This document shows, in pieces, positions 24,797 through 32,921 of a stretch of DNA of 38,721 nucleotides (its first letter is position 1; every line of letters begins with the position of its first letter). The notes beneath the pieces were generated by a model. It was not told the DNA's origin. It saw only the letters and a list, made by a program, of their open reading frames with translations, and ran no database searches. This DNA comes from an uncultured Alistipes sp. (GTDB taxonomy: Bacteria > Bacteroidota > Bacteroidia > Bacteroidales > Rikenellaceae): contig CAAGBI010000069.1 of NCBI GenBank assembly GCA_900768015.1, positions 1-38,721 of the forward strand. Reading direction: 5' to 3'. The translations under genes and the position numbers were made by a program.

Positions 24797-25981
24797 TTAG
24801 TTAAAAGGAGGTACATCAATTGTCTTTGTCTCCCACTCGGTGACAACATAGTTAATCACAAGGTGTCCGTTTACTGCCTGCTCGACGGTAGCCTTGACGG
24901 TGTAGTCGTGGTTGCGGACAGTAGCGGGGAGAGGGACATATTTAGTGTGTGACTCGGTCTTGCCAGAGACAGTCACATCATACATTACCTGCATGTAGTA
25001 GCCACCATTGCTTGTGGGCGGCGTGTCGTAGCCAGTCTCAGTGAGCGCAGCGCCATTCTCGTAGAGGAATGTCGAGCCCACCCATGTGTAGTCATCGTTA
25101 ACATCGCCATTCTCAGCAACAGCACTCACAGTAACATTGCTCCACGCATTTGTAGCAGTATTCCACATCTGCTTCGACACATCGTTAGCATAGTTCAGCG
25201 TGCCAAGAGGATTGGGCAGATCGACACTCTCGTCGCTATTACCCTGCATGCTCTTCTCGCCATTTGCACCATCCACGGTCTTAGCATTACCCGTGAAGAC
25301 ACCGCCATTAACGGGTGCACGCGACGAGATAACCTTTGCATCAGTTACCGTAACGGCGAACTTATCGCTCGATGTATTCATGTAGAGCTGCGCCTTGGCC
25401 ACTGCACGATAAACGGGCATTGTGAGGTGGTAGCAGTTATTGGGATGGGTGTTCGTAGACTTGATAGTCATTGTCTTCCAGTTCGATATGGGCATAAGCT
25501 CTGGAGTCAAGCCCGAATCATCGGGATAGGTCTGCCAGAAGGCTGCGCCCTTATTAGCATCGAACACGGTCGACGCAAGCTCGTTGTATGTGGTATTGCT
25601 ACCCAAAGTCTTGCTCAACGCGCCAAAGGCCTCGGTGTTAAGCACCGCAATGACAATATAGTCCTGCTCGCCAACGCAGATGGGCAACTCAACATGCAAC
25701 GATATATTCTGGTAGGTATTCAGATTCTGCTGATAGCGCCAACCTGTTGCGGCCTCCTGGACCTCCGAGGGCTGACCTGTGGCGTCGTCGAGCTTGCATC
25801 TGAAAGCCCAGATCATTACATCCTCGATGCGGTCGCCCTGCTGCTGTGAGCTGGCGGCGCCACGAGTTAAATCTACCGTAAGGAGGGCCTTCTCGACCTT
25901 GTAACTCTCCTCTTTGATACAACCGACGAGAGCGACGGTCAAACAGATGGCAACAGTGAGTATTTGTCCAAATTTCTTCAT
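24797..25981 (-). CDS. Mfa/FimA-like minor fimbrial subunit lipoprotein
   Basis: About 394 residues from ATG 25981 (MKKFGQILTV..., lipobox ALVGC, C21); a longer open frame to 26041 adds no sensible signal. The mature part has VDLTRGAASS, where R40 is a likely Arg-type cleavage site, then DVMIWAFRC, the first fimbrillin strand, and ends with HLVINYVVTEWETKTIDVPPF, a terminal strand like those of the neighbouring subunits. By position between anchor and tip-type genes it is probably an accessory stalk or adaptor subunit. It is 13 nt downstream of the anchor gene and 23 nt upstream of the next. Confidence 0.78.
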   Translation of the reverse strand: MKKFGQILTVAICLTVALVGCIKEESYKVEKALLTVDLTRGAASSQQQGDRIEDVMIWAFRCKLDDATGQPSEVQEAATGWRYQQNLNTYQNISLHVELPICVGEQDYIVIAVLNTEAFGALSKTLGSNTTYNELASTVFDANKGAAFWQTYPDDSGLTPELMPISNWKTMTIKSTNTHPNNCYHLTMPVYRAVAKAQLYMNTSSDKFAVTVTDAKVISSRAPVNGGVFTGNAKTVDGANGEKSMQGNSDESVDLPNPLGTLNYANDVSKQMWNTATNAWSNVTVSAVAENGDVNDDYTWVGSTFLYENGAALTETGYDTPPTSNGGYYMQVMYDVTVSGKTESHTKYVPLPATVRNHDYTVKATVEQAVNGHLVINYVVTEWETKTIDVPPFN

Positions 25982-25994
25982 CGTCGTATCGTGG

Positions 25995-26951
25995 TTAAAT
26001 GTTATTGTCATCATCTGGCTCGTTACCATTGTCGTTGCCAAAGCCTGGGGTTACATCGTTAACCACCCAGTCAGCAATCTTCACGGTAATGCCAATAGTC
26101 TTAAACTCTACAACAATAGGAATCAATACCTCCTGCTTTGTCACATCAACATACTCCTTGTACTGCTCGAGGAAGTCCTTGAGCTTGAGGGTGTGCAACA
26201 CGGTGCCTGTAGCGCGGTCAACCAACTCGAACTCCACATTGTTATTTGCGCTGTGGCGCATGATGTGGAAGTATGCTGTGTGGTCGCCATTCTCGCTGTT
26301 CCACTCGAACTCGGGTGCGTAGTCCACCTCCTCGCCGTAGCCGAGGTTCATCTCATGCGCCTGGTCGAATGATGACTGAGGCTTGAGGTTCTTGACACGA
26401 AGGTCGAGGTAGCTACCTGCGCGTGTGGGCTCCTCGCCGTAGTAACCCTTCACGGTGTATGACACCTTGTGGTGTGACGAGTACAAGCGCACCTTCTCGC
26501 GGAAGTACCACGCATCCTCTGGGATTACGACACGCTTCGAGCCGAGATACAACGAGTCGTTGCCCTGGCAAGGTGTGTCGAAACAATCGGGGTGGCGATA
26601 AGTGATACCGCTCATATCTCCGCACTCTATGTTGTAAACCTCTGTGAGGTCGTAGTCGTTGCCGAGGCATACGAAACGATACTCACCGGGGTTAAGGCTG
26701 AGTTTGACGCCCTGATGTGCTTTGAGGTCGTTCTGCTCTAATCGTCTGCAATGCTTCTCCAGCAGGCGATCTTCCGAATCAAATACATACAGGTTCACGC
26801 TCGTAATATGATTTGGGAAAACATCAGTGTCGCCGTCGGCATAGTACTCGAATACTATGTCGCGTTCACAACCCTCGATATTATCCTTGATGCAGCTTGC
26901 GAGCAGAACCATCATAACAAGCGGCAAAGACAAGTATAGTAGTTTTTTCAT
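25995..26951 (-). CDS. FimB/Mfa2-like fimbrial anchor lipoprotein
   Basis: About 318 residues from ATG 26951 (MKKLLYLSLP..., lipobox LLASC, C20). Family features include CERDIVFEYYAD right after the lipid site, TSVNLYVFDSEDRLL, and LSLNPGEYRFVCLGND, all typical of FimB/Mfa2 proteins, which anchor the pilus in the outer membrane and limit its length. Unlike its neighbours it has no TR-A/G site near the mature N-terminus, as expected for an anchor that keeps its lipid. The end VKIADWVVNDVTPGFG closely parallels that of the major fimbrillin. It is preceded by a terminator and a possible weak promoter (TTG, 19 bp, GGCCTTTG on the minus strand). Confidence 0.85.
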   Translation of the reverse strand: MKKLLYLSLPLVMMVLLASCIKDNIEGCERDIVFEYYADGDTDVFPNHITSVNLYVFDSEDRLLEKHCRRLEQNDLKAHQGVKLSLNPGEYRFVCLGNDYDLTEVYNIECGDMSGITYRHPDCFDTPCQGNDSLYLGSKRVVIPEDAWYFREKVRLYSSHHKVSYTVKGYYGEEPTRAGSYLDLRVKNLKPQSSFDQAHEMNLGYGEEVDYAPEFEWNSENGDHTAYFHIMRHSANNNVEFELVDRATGTVLHTLKLKDFLEQYKEYVDVTKQEVLIPIVVEFKTIGITVKIADWVVNDVTPGFGNDNGNEPDDDNNI

Positions 26952-27063
26952 AGTTTCCTCTGTCATTAACGGCGCAAAGGCCTGTGTAAATCTTGCTCTT
27001 TCAAGAATTTTCTTTTGCTGCTCAAAAGAGCACTAATCAATCCTCCAAACTCCGTTTTTTTTG

Positions 27064-27101
27064 AAAAACCCTGCTCCCCTCCCCAAACGAAGGGGAGCAG
27101 G
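27064..27101 (-). terminator. Internal terminator between major fimbrillin and anchor genes
   Basis: On the minus strand CCTGCTCCCC pairs with GGGGAGCAGG (27070-27079 and 27092-27101), followed by GTTTTTC. It lies about 34 nt after the fimbrillin stop codon and inside the operon. Partial termination here would make major subunit mRNA more abundant than that of the minor subunits. Confidence 0.85.
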
Positions 27102-27134
27102 TGGTTAGTTGTTTAATTGCTTAAAGCAGTTAAA

Positions 27135-28115
27135 TTACTTAGTACCGAAAACGGGAGTGATAGTGTTTACAACCCACTCAGCGATCTCAACATCTACATC
27201 AACGCAGATATAAGCGTCAGTAGCGTCGATGTTCTTCTCAGAGAAATGAACCTTAAGCTTGTAGATGTTCTCACGCTCAAATGTAGTGATATCCTTACCA
27301 TCCTTATCCTGGTAGCCAGTGATAGTCAAAGTCTTCTTAGGAACAGCAACATGATAATCGTCTGCCTCAACAGTAAGATTAACTAGGAGTTCCTTTGCAG
27401 CCATCTTATCAGCCCAGTTCCAAGACCAAGCCTTACCCTCACCTGCAGTAGCAACAGCAGTATTAGAGTCCAAAACCTTATTAAGATCCTGCTTATACAC
27501 ACCACCGTAAATCATATCGTCCAAAGTGATCTTTGAGTAGCCGTACTCAGCATCATTAAGGTCATAGCACTTGAACTCGAGAACCTCAAAACGAGTCTGG
27601 TAAGGAGCTACACGTACAGAACCCTTATACAAAGGATACTCAACATGATCTACTTTACATGTACCATCCTGAATCAAAACCTCATCCTCATCCATTGCAC
27701 CGTAAACTACGATCTCATCAACCTGAGCATCAAGAGCATCAGCCTTCCAAAGAGCATCAGCCTCAGCCAAAGTAGCAGGAGCAGTCTTGCCACGAAGAGC
27801 GATAACACCTACCTTCACGATATACTCAGGAAGCTCATGGAATGTGTAAGTACCATTCTCGTTCTTACCCTCTGCAAGGTTTGCTGTCTCCTTTACGTTA
27901 CCATTTGCATCAGCGAACAATACAGTAAGTTCAGTTGCATCAGCACATACAAAATTCTCAGCAGGTGAAGCGTCAGTGATAGCACGAGTAGCCTCGTTGC
28001 TATTAACGATAGTCAAAGCGATAGACTTCTCAGAAGAATTGAAGACAGTCTCGGGCTCATTGTTACAAGCTACCAAACCAGCGATAGCAAGAACAGCAAC
28101 AAATAACTTTTTCAT
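27135..28115 (-). CDS. Major fimbrial subunit (FimA/Mfa1-like fimbrillin)
   Basis: A 326-residue lipoprotein precursor (MKKLFVAVLAIAGLVAC, C17). After the lipid site comes NSNEATRAITDASPAE, where R44 is a good candidate for the Arg-specific cleavage that releases type V pilins, followed by the fimbrillin strand ELTVLFADANGNV. It ends YICVDVDVEIAEWVVNTITPVFG, a terminal strand suitable for strand exchange with the next subunit. Placement after the DUF3575/DUF3868 pair and just before a terminator, and a lower GC content than its neighbours, fit the abundant structural subunit. Confidence 0.82.
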   Translation of the reverse strand: MKKLFVAVLAIAGLVACNNEPETVFNSSEKSIALTIVNSNEATRAITDASPAENFVCADATELTVLFADANGNVKETANLAEGKNENGTYTFHELPEYIVKVGVIALRGKTAPATLAEADALWKADALDAQVDEIVVYGAMDEDEVLIQDGTCKVDHVEYPLYKGSVRVAPYQTRFEVLEFKCYDLNDAEYGYSKITLDDMIYGGVYKQDLNKVLDSNTAVATAGEGKAWSWNWADKMAAKELLVNLTVEADDYHVAVPKKTLTITGYQDKDGKDITTFERENIYKLKVHFSEKNIDATDAYICVDVDVEIAEWVVNTITPVFGTK

Positions 28116-28178
28116 AATAAAGATTTTGTTAGTAATTAATAAAATTGTTTGGATTATTGATTGTTTAATTATCTTTCG

Positions 28179-29645
28179 TTACAAGCTCTGCTCATATTTG
28201 TCGAGCTCAGCAAGGTTGTGCTTAGCATCCTCGCTACCCGCAGCGGCGGCAGCCTCGATATAGGCGCGTGCTACACCATACTCGCCCTTGAGCAGGTAGA
28301 CATAACCCTCGACAGCCTGGATATCCCTATCGTCACGCTTGCTGCGCTGCAACTCGCTCAAGGCCTCATTCAACTTGCCCTCAGCAACGAGGTGGCGAAC
28401 ATAGTTGACCATAGCGGGAACATCCGTAGGATATACCTTTGCGGCGGTCTCGATGGCGAAGTCGTACTCCTTAGAGCCCTGCTCATAGCTGCCAGCGACC
28501 TTATAGATCTCATCCACAGAGAGCTTCTCGGGGGTCTCGTGGATAAGGCGGCGTGCCTCCTCGAGGTCGAAGTTGCGAATCTCGTAGACAATCTTATAGT
28601 CGTTGCGGCGCAACTTGGGGTACATCTCGTTCATCAATCGTGCGTAGATGTCCGAGGGCTGAAGCTGCGACAGACGGTAGTCCTTCTGGTCGAGCGAGAG
28701 GTTAGAATCGAGGATCTCGTAGACCTTATCGCGCATGTAGAGACCTGGAGTGGCATCAACCAACTCGCGCAAGCCGTCCCAGTCCTCACCACAGCCAATA
28801 GCCTCGATAAGGTTGCGCTCTACGCCAGTCTTCTTCGACACATAGTTTGCCAACGAGTTAGCACGGTTCTCCGAAAGCACCTTATTGTGGTACTCCGTAG
28901 CCTCGGGAGATGCCCAACCCTCGATAGTGATAGAGGTGATGGTGAGGTCCTCGTCGTCGTCAACCTTGGTGATAGACTCGATGATGCCCGCAAGCTCCGT
29001 AGCGTTGTTCTTATACTTCTCCAAAATCTCGTAGCGGTCAACCCAGAAGTTGATGTATGCCGAGTGCGACTCGTTGCGCACCTTGATAGGCTCGGGCTCG
29101 GGAGCGATATACGAGCAGATGTAGCTTGGGTTGTAGATCTCCTGGCCTACATCGCCAGCATCGTCGGTGCCAACATACTCTACCCATGGATCGCAACCAC
29201 ATGAGCCCATATTGAGCTGCACCTTACCGCCACGCATCCACTCCGCGAAGTTTGTAGTGGCATTATACTCCACGCTCTGCTTCTGACCCGCCTTGCGCTC
29301 CGCACGCTTAGCCTTACGCTGCGAGTAGAAGGGGTTATCGGTCACGGTCTGCGCATCGTTACGCTGGCTATACAAGTAGGCACGACGGCCCATGACCTCG
29401 ATAGCTGCGAGCTTCTCGATGTTGTTGTCGTTGATGATAACGGGAGTGATGACAAAGGTCTCGTCAGAGCCAATCTCCAAAGTAGAGATGTCGATATCCA
29501 TGTCGATGGTGAGCTTGCCATTGGCACGCGACACCTCGAAATTTGATACACGAGAGTCTTTGGTTGTTACGACATCCTGCGCCGAAACGGTTGTAACGGC
29601 AAGAATAGATGCTACGATGCTATATAGTGCAAAAAATCTCTTCAT
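28179..29645 (-). CDS. DUF3868/OmpA-domain fimbrial accessory protein
   Basis: A 488-residue secreted protein (signal peptide ending TVSAQ). The N-terminal half (about 20-190) is the DUF3868 domain common in Bacteroidales fimbrial loci. Residues about 205-310 are OmpA-like, with AYINFWVDRYEI, a central ITIEGWASPEA and LSENRANSLANYV, so peptidoglycan binding is likely. The C-terminal part (about 380-488) is helical and TPR-like (KLNEALSELQRSK, YGVARAYIEAAAAAGSEDAK). It may connect the pilus base to the cell wall. It starts 13 nt after the DUF3575 gene. Confidence 0.83.
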   Translation of the reverse strand: MKRFFALYSIVASILAVTTVSAQDVVTTKDSRVSNFEVSRANGKLTIDMDIDISTLEIGSDETFVITPVIINDNNIEKLAAIEVMGRRAYLYSQRNDAQTVTDNPFYSQRKAKRAERKAGQKQSVEYNATTNFAEWMRGGKVQLNMGSCGCDPWVEYVGTDDAGDVGQEIYNPSYICSYIAPEPEPIKVRNESHSAYINFWVDRYEILEKYKNNATELAGIIESITKVDDDEDLTITSITIEGWASPEATEYHNKVLSENRANSLANYVSKKTGVERNLIEAIGCGEDWDGLRELVDATPGLYMRDKVYEILDSNLSLDQKDYRLSQLQPSDIYARLMNEMYPKLRRNDYKIVYEIRNFDLEEARRLIHETPEKLSVDEIYKVAGSYEQGSKEYDFAIETAAKVYPTDVPAMVNYVRHLVAEGKLNEALSELQRSKRDDRDIQAVEGYVYLLKGEYGVARAYIEAAAAAGSEDAKHNLAELDKYEQSL

Positions 29646-29658
29646 ACTATATTAAGAT

Positions 29659-30249
29659 TTAGAATACATAGACAAGGTTTATGGCTATCTTGGTGGGACC
29701 CCAATAGATGTGGTCGAACGAGCCCACCTTCTCACCACACTTAGGACAATAGTACTTATCGAACCATGTATAAGCACCGCCGATACATATCTCGGCCTCG
29801 AGGTTCCAGTGCTCACCAAGCATGAAGGCATAGCCATAACCCACGCCGGCACCAACAAAGGCACCTTCGTAGCGGTAATCGGCCAACTTCGAGAATGGCG
29901 TACCGAGGAAGTCGACCATATTGTCGATGTTACCTATATTATATTGGCCGCCCAATGCGTGCATGGCGAGGAAGTGACCGCCAAAACGATGGCAGAACCA
30001 ATAACGCGCCTCGGGCTGTGCGAACCAATTCTTCCACTTCATGTTGGTATCCTTGTTGATAGTGAAAGGATTGTAGTTACCCGAGATGTCCATAGTCCAC
30101 TTCTCGGCAACAGCAACCTCAAAACCGAGGTTCATAGTAGTGGTAGCATCGTATGCCAAATTGGTCTTTATTGCCCAATCCTGAGCCGAGAGCTTACCAC
30201 CAAAACAGGTCGCAACCGTTACAAATAGTAGTAAAAATATTCTTTTCAT
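29659..30249 (-). CDS. DUF3575 family protein, first gene of the fimbrial operon
   Basis: A 196-residue exported protein (signal peptide ending GGKLSAQ) with the DUF3575 start DWAIKTNLAYDATTTMNLGFEVAV and a terminal aromatic strand IYWGPTKIAINLVYVF, consistent with a small outer-membrane beta-barrel. A CPKCGEK motif near residues 168-174 is an oddity that could form a disulphide or bind a metal. DUF3575 and DUF3868 genes often lead FimA/Mfa-type operons. It follows a leader of about 230 nt. Confidence 0.87.
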   Translation of the reverse strand: MKRIFLLLFVTVATCFGGKLSAQDWAIKTNLAYDATTTMNLGFEVAVAEKWTMDISGNYNPFTINKDTNMKWKNWFAQPEARYWFCHRFGGHFLAMHALGGQYNIGNIDNMVDFLGTPFSKLADYRYEGAFVGAGVGYGYAFMLGEHWNLEAEICIGGAYTWFDKYYCPKCGEKVGSFDHIYWGPTKIAINLVYVF

Positions 30250-30370
30250 GCCTCAATATGGTTTCCTAAATCGTTGAGTTAATATGCGTTAATACCCCAT
30301 CGATGCACCAAAATATTATCATATGATTGACACACCTACGAGATATTTTGTTTCTGTTCCATTTATCTCG

Positions 30371-30397
30371 TCATGTTTGCAGCTAACGCAAACATGA
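30371..30397 (-). promoter_or_regulatory. Hairpin in the fimbrial operon leader
   Basis: A perfect 10-bp stem TCATGTTTGC (30371-30380)/GCAAACATGA (30388-30397) with a 7-nt loop lies in the 5' untranslated leader, about 120 nt before the first start codon. No U tract follows, so it is not a simple terminator. A second inverted pair, AACCAAAC (30431-30438) and GTTTGGTT (30474-30481), brackets the first 50 nt of the transcript. Confidence 0.55.
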
Positions 30398-30484
30398 ATC
30401 ACATCTCATTCTCCTAACTTTACCTAACGCAACCAAACAGCCTAAAATCGCTTAAAGGATTACTCGTTGTCTCGTTTGGTTATA

Positions 30485-30517
30485 CAAAGTTAACAAAATA
30501 TTTTTTAATTTTCCAAA
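30485..30517 (-). promoter_or_regulatory. Promoter of the fimbrial operon
   Basis: On the minus strand TTTG (30514-30517), 21 bp, TAACTTTG (30485-30492). The predicted start near 30478 leaves an untranslated leader of about 230 nt. No inverted repeats flanking the promoter that would suggest site-specific inversion were found. Confidence 0.75.
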
Positions 30518-30579
30518 CAAATTTCGGAAAATTTTTGAGGGGGGGGAATTTGTTGATTATCAATCAGTTGCGGACTTAG

Positions 30580-30708
30580 ACGAAGATTTTATTTGCCATA
30601 GCCCAAGAGTTCAAAGTCTCATTAAAAAATTGCAAACACCGAGACCTAACCTACAAGCTCTTGGATGACGACGACATAGTCTACATCAAGCACAACTTAC
30701 AATCATAA
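30580..30708 (+). pseudogene. Short open-frame remnant with Rho_N/SAP-like pattern
   Basis: An uninterrupted 42-codon stretch follows a TAG at 30577-30579 and ends with TAA (30706-30708); it has no ATG start. Its translation (ILFAIAQEFKVSLKN, then LTYKLLDDDDIVYIK) has the spacing of a Rho N-terminal or SAP-like helix-extended-loop-helix motif. It could be a fragment of a lost gene or chance. Confidence 0.25.
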
Positions 30709-31082
30709 ATAACTAAAAAAAACACACCAAAAATTTGCCAACTAAAACTCTCTCAGAGCTTCGTTACACAAATGTAATAAAAATTTTCAAAATGCAAGGC
30801 AAAATAGCCTTTTAGTTCTATTTTTTTTCGATAATCGCCCGCACGGTGCATCTGACGCAGCACATTATTTTCACAAACACACGCACATTCCCCTCATCGA
30901 ATACGATGCAGTCAAATTATGATGCAAGCCGCAATATCTAATAATTGAATATATTCTTCAACCAATAATCCACCAAAGGCTTCTTTATTTAGAGTGGTTG
31001 TGCGTCAAGTACTCTTGTAAGCACAAACAGTCTAAATCAATCATAACGACTTTAAGTCGTTTGTTCTGCGAAGTATAGACAC
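30709..31082. other. AT-rich intergenic stretch without recognised features
   Basis: No open reading frame of credible length, tRNA, strong hairpin or repeat was seen between the remnant and the tRNA-Pro terminator. Confidence 0.5.
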
Positions 31083-31115
31083 AAAAAAAACAGACAACCG
31101 CACGCGGGTTATCTG
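31083..31115 (-). terminator. Terminator after tRNA-Pro(CGG)
   Basis: On the minus strand CAGATAACC pairs with GGTTGTCTG (31107-31115 with 31091-31099, one G-U pair), followed by TTTTTTTT. Confidence 0.85.
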
Positions 31116-31127
31116 TATAAAATAAGT

Positions 31128-31201
31128 CGGGATACCGGGATTCGAACCCGGGGCCTCCAACTCCCGAAGCTGGCGCGCTAACCGGACTGCGCTACATCCC
31201 G
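31128..31201 (-). tRNA. tRNA-Pro (anticodon CGG)
   Basis: A 74-nt cloverleaf: acceptor CGGGATG/TATCCCG, T arm CCGGGTTCGAATCCCGG, and anticodon stem CCAGC/GTTGG enclosing TTCGGGA, giving anticodon CGG. CCA is not encoded. Confidence 0.95.
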
Positions 31202-31262
31202 AACACTTATGCTATGACTAACCGAGCAACAACTCTATTCTCTCTCGGCACCTTATACTAAG

Positions 31263-31287
31263 AAAAAAGGTCGTATTGCTACGACCT
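31263..31287 (-). terminator. Terminator after tRNA-Pro(TGG)
   Basis: An 8-bp stem AGGTCGTA/TACGACCT (31268-31275, 31280-31287) with a 4-nt loop is followed on the minus strand by TTTTTTC. It separates the two tRNA genes. Confidence 0.85.
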
Positions 31288-31298
31288 CATTTTTCTGT

Positions 31299-31372
31299 CG
31301 GGATACCAGGATTCGAACCTGGGACCCCCTGCTCCCAAAGCAGGTGCGCTAACCGGACTGCGCTACATCCCG
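31299..31372 (-). tRNA. tRNA-Pro (anticodon TGG)
   Basis: A 74-nt cloverleaf with the same acceptor and D arm as the neighbouring tRNA-Pro; anticodon stem CCTGC/GCAGG encloses TTTGGGA, giving anticodon TGG. CCA is not encoded. Confidence 0.95.
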
Positions 31373-31387
31373 TTTTTTTTCGACATG

Positions 31388-31419
31388 CAAAGATATGGTA
31401 AATATTTCAACGCACCAAA
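31388..31419 (-). promoter_or_regulatory. Promoter of the tRNA-Pro pair
   Basis: On the minus strand TTTG (31416-31419), 20 bp, TATCTTTG (31388-31395), starting transcription about 10 nt before the TGG tRNA. No separate promoter is obvious for the CGG tRNA, which may depend on read-through. Confidence 0.8.
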
Positions 31420-31529
31420 TATTTTGGCACTTTTTTTTTGCTTATGCCGAAAAAATAAGAGAAAATCACATAACATGACAAGATTTTGGCCGACACCTCA
31501 TCATATTATAATGGCATAATCTTAGATAA

Positions 31530-32018
31530 CTACTGCTGCACTCTATCATAAGTGCGAAACTCGAAGGGCGACTCATACTCCTCGCCGCGCTCATGGCGCA
31601 CAACATCAACGAGTTTCCACTGCGCAAAGTCAATCTCGGGGAACGAGGTATCGCCCTCATAGTCACGCTCAATATGCGTGATATACATTCTATCTGCTAC
31701 GCTTAGCGCCTCGCGGTATATCTGCGCACCACCCATGATGAATATCTCCTCATCCGCGCCAGCCATGCGTATAGCCTCCTCCAACGAGTGAGCCGTAAGT
31801 GCGCCATCGAACTCGCGGTCGGCGCGCGTGATGACGATGTTTGTGCGCTTGGGAAGGGGCTTCGAGCCGAGCGACTCGAAGGTCTTGCGACCCATAATCA
31901 CGGGATGACCCGAGGTCGTAGTGCGGAAGAAACGCATGTCCTCCTTAATATGCCACAAGAGTGAGTTCTTATCTCCGATGGTGCCATTCTGCGCGATGGC
32001 AACGATGATGCTTACCAT
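31530..32018 (-). CDS. folA: Dihydrofolate reductase
   Basis: This 162-residue enzyme reduces dihydrofolate with NADPH, regenerating the folate oxidised by thymidylate synthase. Family motifs are present: the N-terminal SIIVAIAQNGTIG, the LLWHIKEDMRFFRTTT region with the catalytic acidic residue (D28) just after the WH pair, PVIMGRKTFESLG for NADPH binding, and IFIMGGAQIY. The length is standard. It is the last gene of the operon, 12 nt after thyA, the usual functional pairing. Confidence 0.96.
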   Translation of the reverse strand: MVSIIVAIAQNGTIGDKNSLLWHIKEDMRFFRTTTSGHPVIMGRKTFESLGSKPLPKRTNIVITRADREFDGALTAHSLEEAIRMAGADEEIFIMGGAQIYREALSVADRMYITHIERDYEGDTSFPEIDFAQWKLVDVVRHERGEEYESPFEFRTYDRVQQ

Positions 32019-32030
32019 ATTTATATATAT

Positions 32031-32921
32031 CTAAAATGAGAGTGGCGCCTTTATCGCTGGATGGGGGTCGTAGCCCTCGAGCGTAAAGTCGTCGTATGTA
32101 TAGTCAAAAATTGAGTCGCGGTCAGCAAGAATCATGCGGGGAAGAGCGCGTGTGTCGCGCGAAAGCTGCTCGGCCGCCTGGTCGAGGTGGTTGAGGTAGA
32201 GGTGCGCATCGCCAAGCGTATGGATAAACTCGCCAGCCTCCAAGCCACACTCCTTGGCTACCATCATCGTCATAAGGGCATACGACGCGATGTTGAATGG
32301 CACACCGAGGAATACATCGCCACTGCGCTGATACAACTGACACGACAACTTACCCTCAGCCACGAAGAACTGGAACATAGTGTGACAAGGGGGCAGAGCC
32401 ATGCTTCCCACATCTGCGACATTCCATGCCGAGACAATCATACGGCGCGACGAGGGGTTTTTCTTTATGGTCTCGATGACCTCCTTAATCTGGTCGATGC
32501 TCTCGCCATTAGCCTTAGGCCAGCTACGCCACTGGTAGCCATAGACATGGTTCAAATCACCAAATTTGTAACCCTCGATGGGAGACTCAACGCCCAGCGC
32601 ACCGAGAAATGTATCCATATCTACTGGAAGAACACCATGCTTAACGCAGAGTTCGTTGTAGTAGCGGTAGGCATCGCTATCCCAAATGTGTACGCCATTG
32701 TCTACGAGGTACTTGATGTTGGTATCGCCCTTCAAGAACCACAACAACTCATGTATCACGCCCTTCAAAAAGACGCGCTTAGTAGTAAGCAGAGGGAAAC
32801 CCTCGCTGAGGTTGAAGCGCATCTGATAGCCGAAGATGCCCTTGGTGCCTGTGCCTGTGCGGTCGTCGCGCACTACGCCCTCGCGGCAGATTTTATCGAG
32901 TAGGTCAAGATATTGTCTCAT
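32031..32921 (-). CDS. thyA: Thymidylate synthase
   Basis: This 296-residue enzyme makes dTMP from dUMP and methylene-tetrahydrofolate. The catalytic cysteine is C179 in ALPPCHTMFQF; the arginine pair is in PSSRRMIVSAWN, and DLNHVYGYQWR and GDAHLYLNHLDQ are also typical. It is about 30 residues longer than the 264-residue E. coli enzyme because of an insert at about residues 82-118, as in the longer ThyA forms of other bacteria. The start overlaps the end of lpxH by 17 nt. Confidence 0.96.
   Translation of the reverse strand: MRQYLDLLDKICREGVVRDDRTGTGTKGIFGYQMRFNLSEGFPLLTTKRVFLKGVIHELLWFLKGDTNIKYLVDNGVHIWDSDAYRYYNELCVKHGVLPVDMDTFLGALGVESPIEGYKFGDLNHVYGYQWRSWPKANGESIDQIKEVIETIKKNPSSRRMIVSAWNVADVGSMALPPCHTMFQFFVAEGKLSCQLYQRSGDVFLGVPFNIASYALMTMMVAKECGLEAGEFIHTLGDAHLYLNHLDQAAEQLSRDTRALPRMILADRDSIFDYTYDDFTLEGYDPHPAIKAPLSF

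Noticed and set aside
28161..29204. 347-codon plus-strand open frame opposite the DUF3868 gene
   Set aside because: Antisense shadow of a conserved gene, with low-complexity Leu/Val-rich translation and no promoter.
30371..30517. Invertible promoter for phase variation of the fimbrial operon
   Set aside because: The inverted repeats lie on the same side of the promoter and do not flank it; no recombinase gene is nearby.
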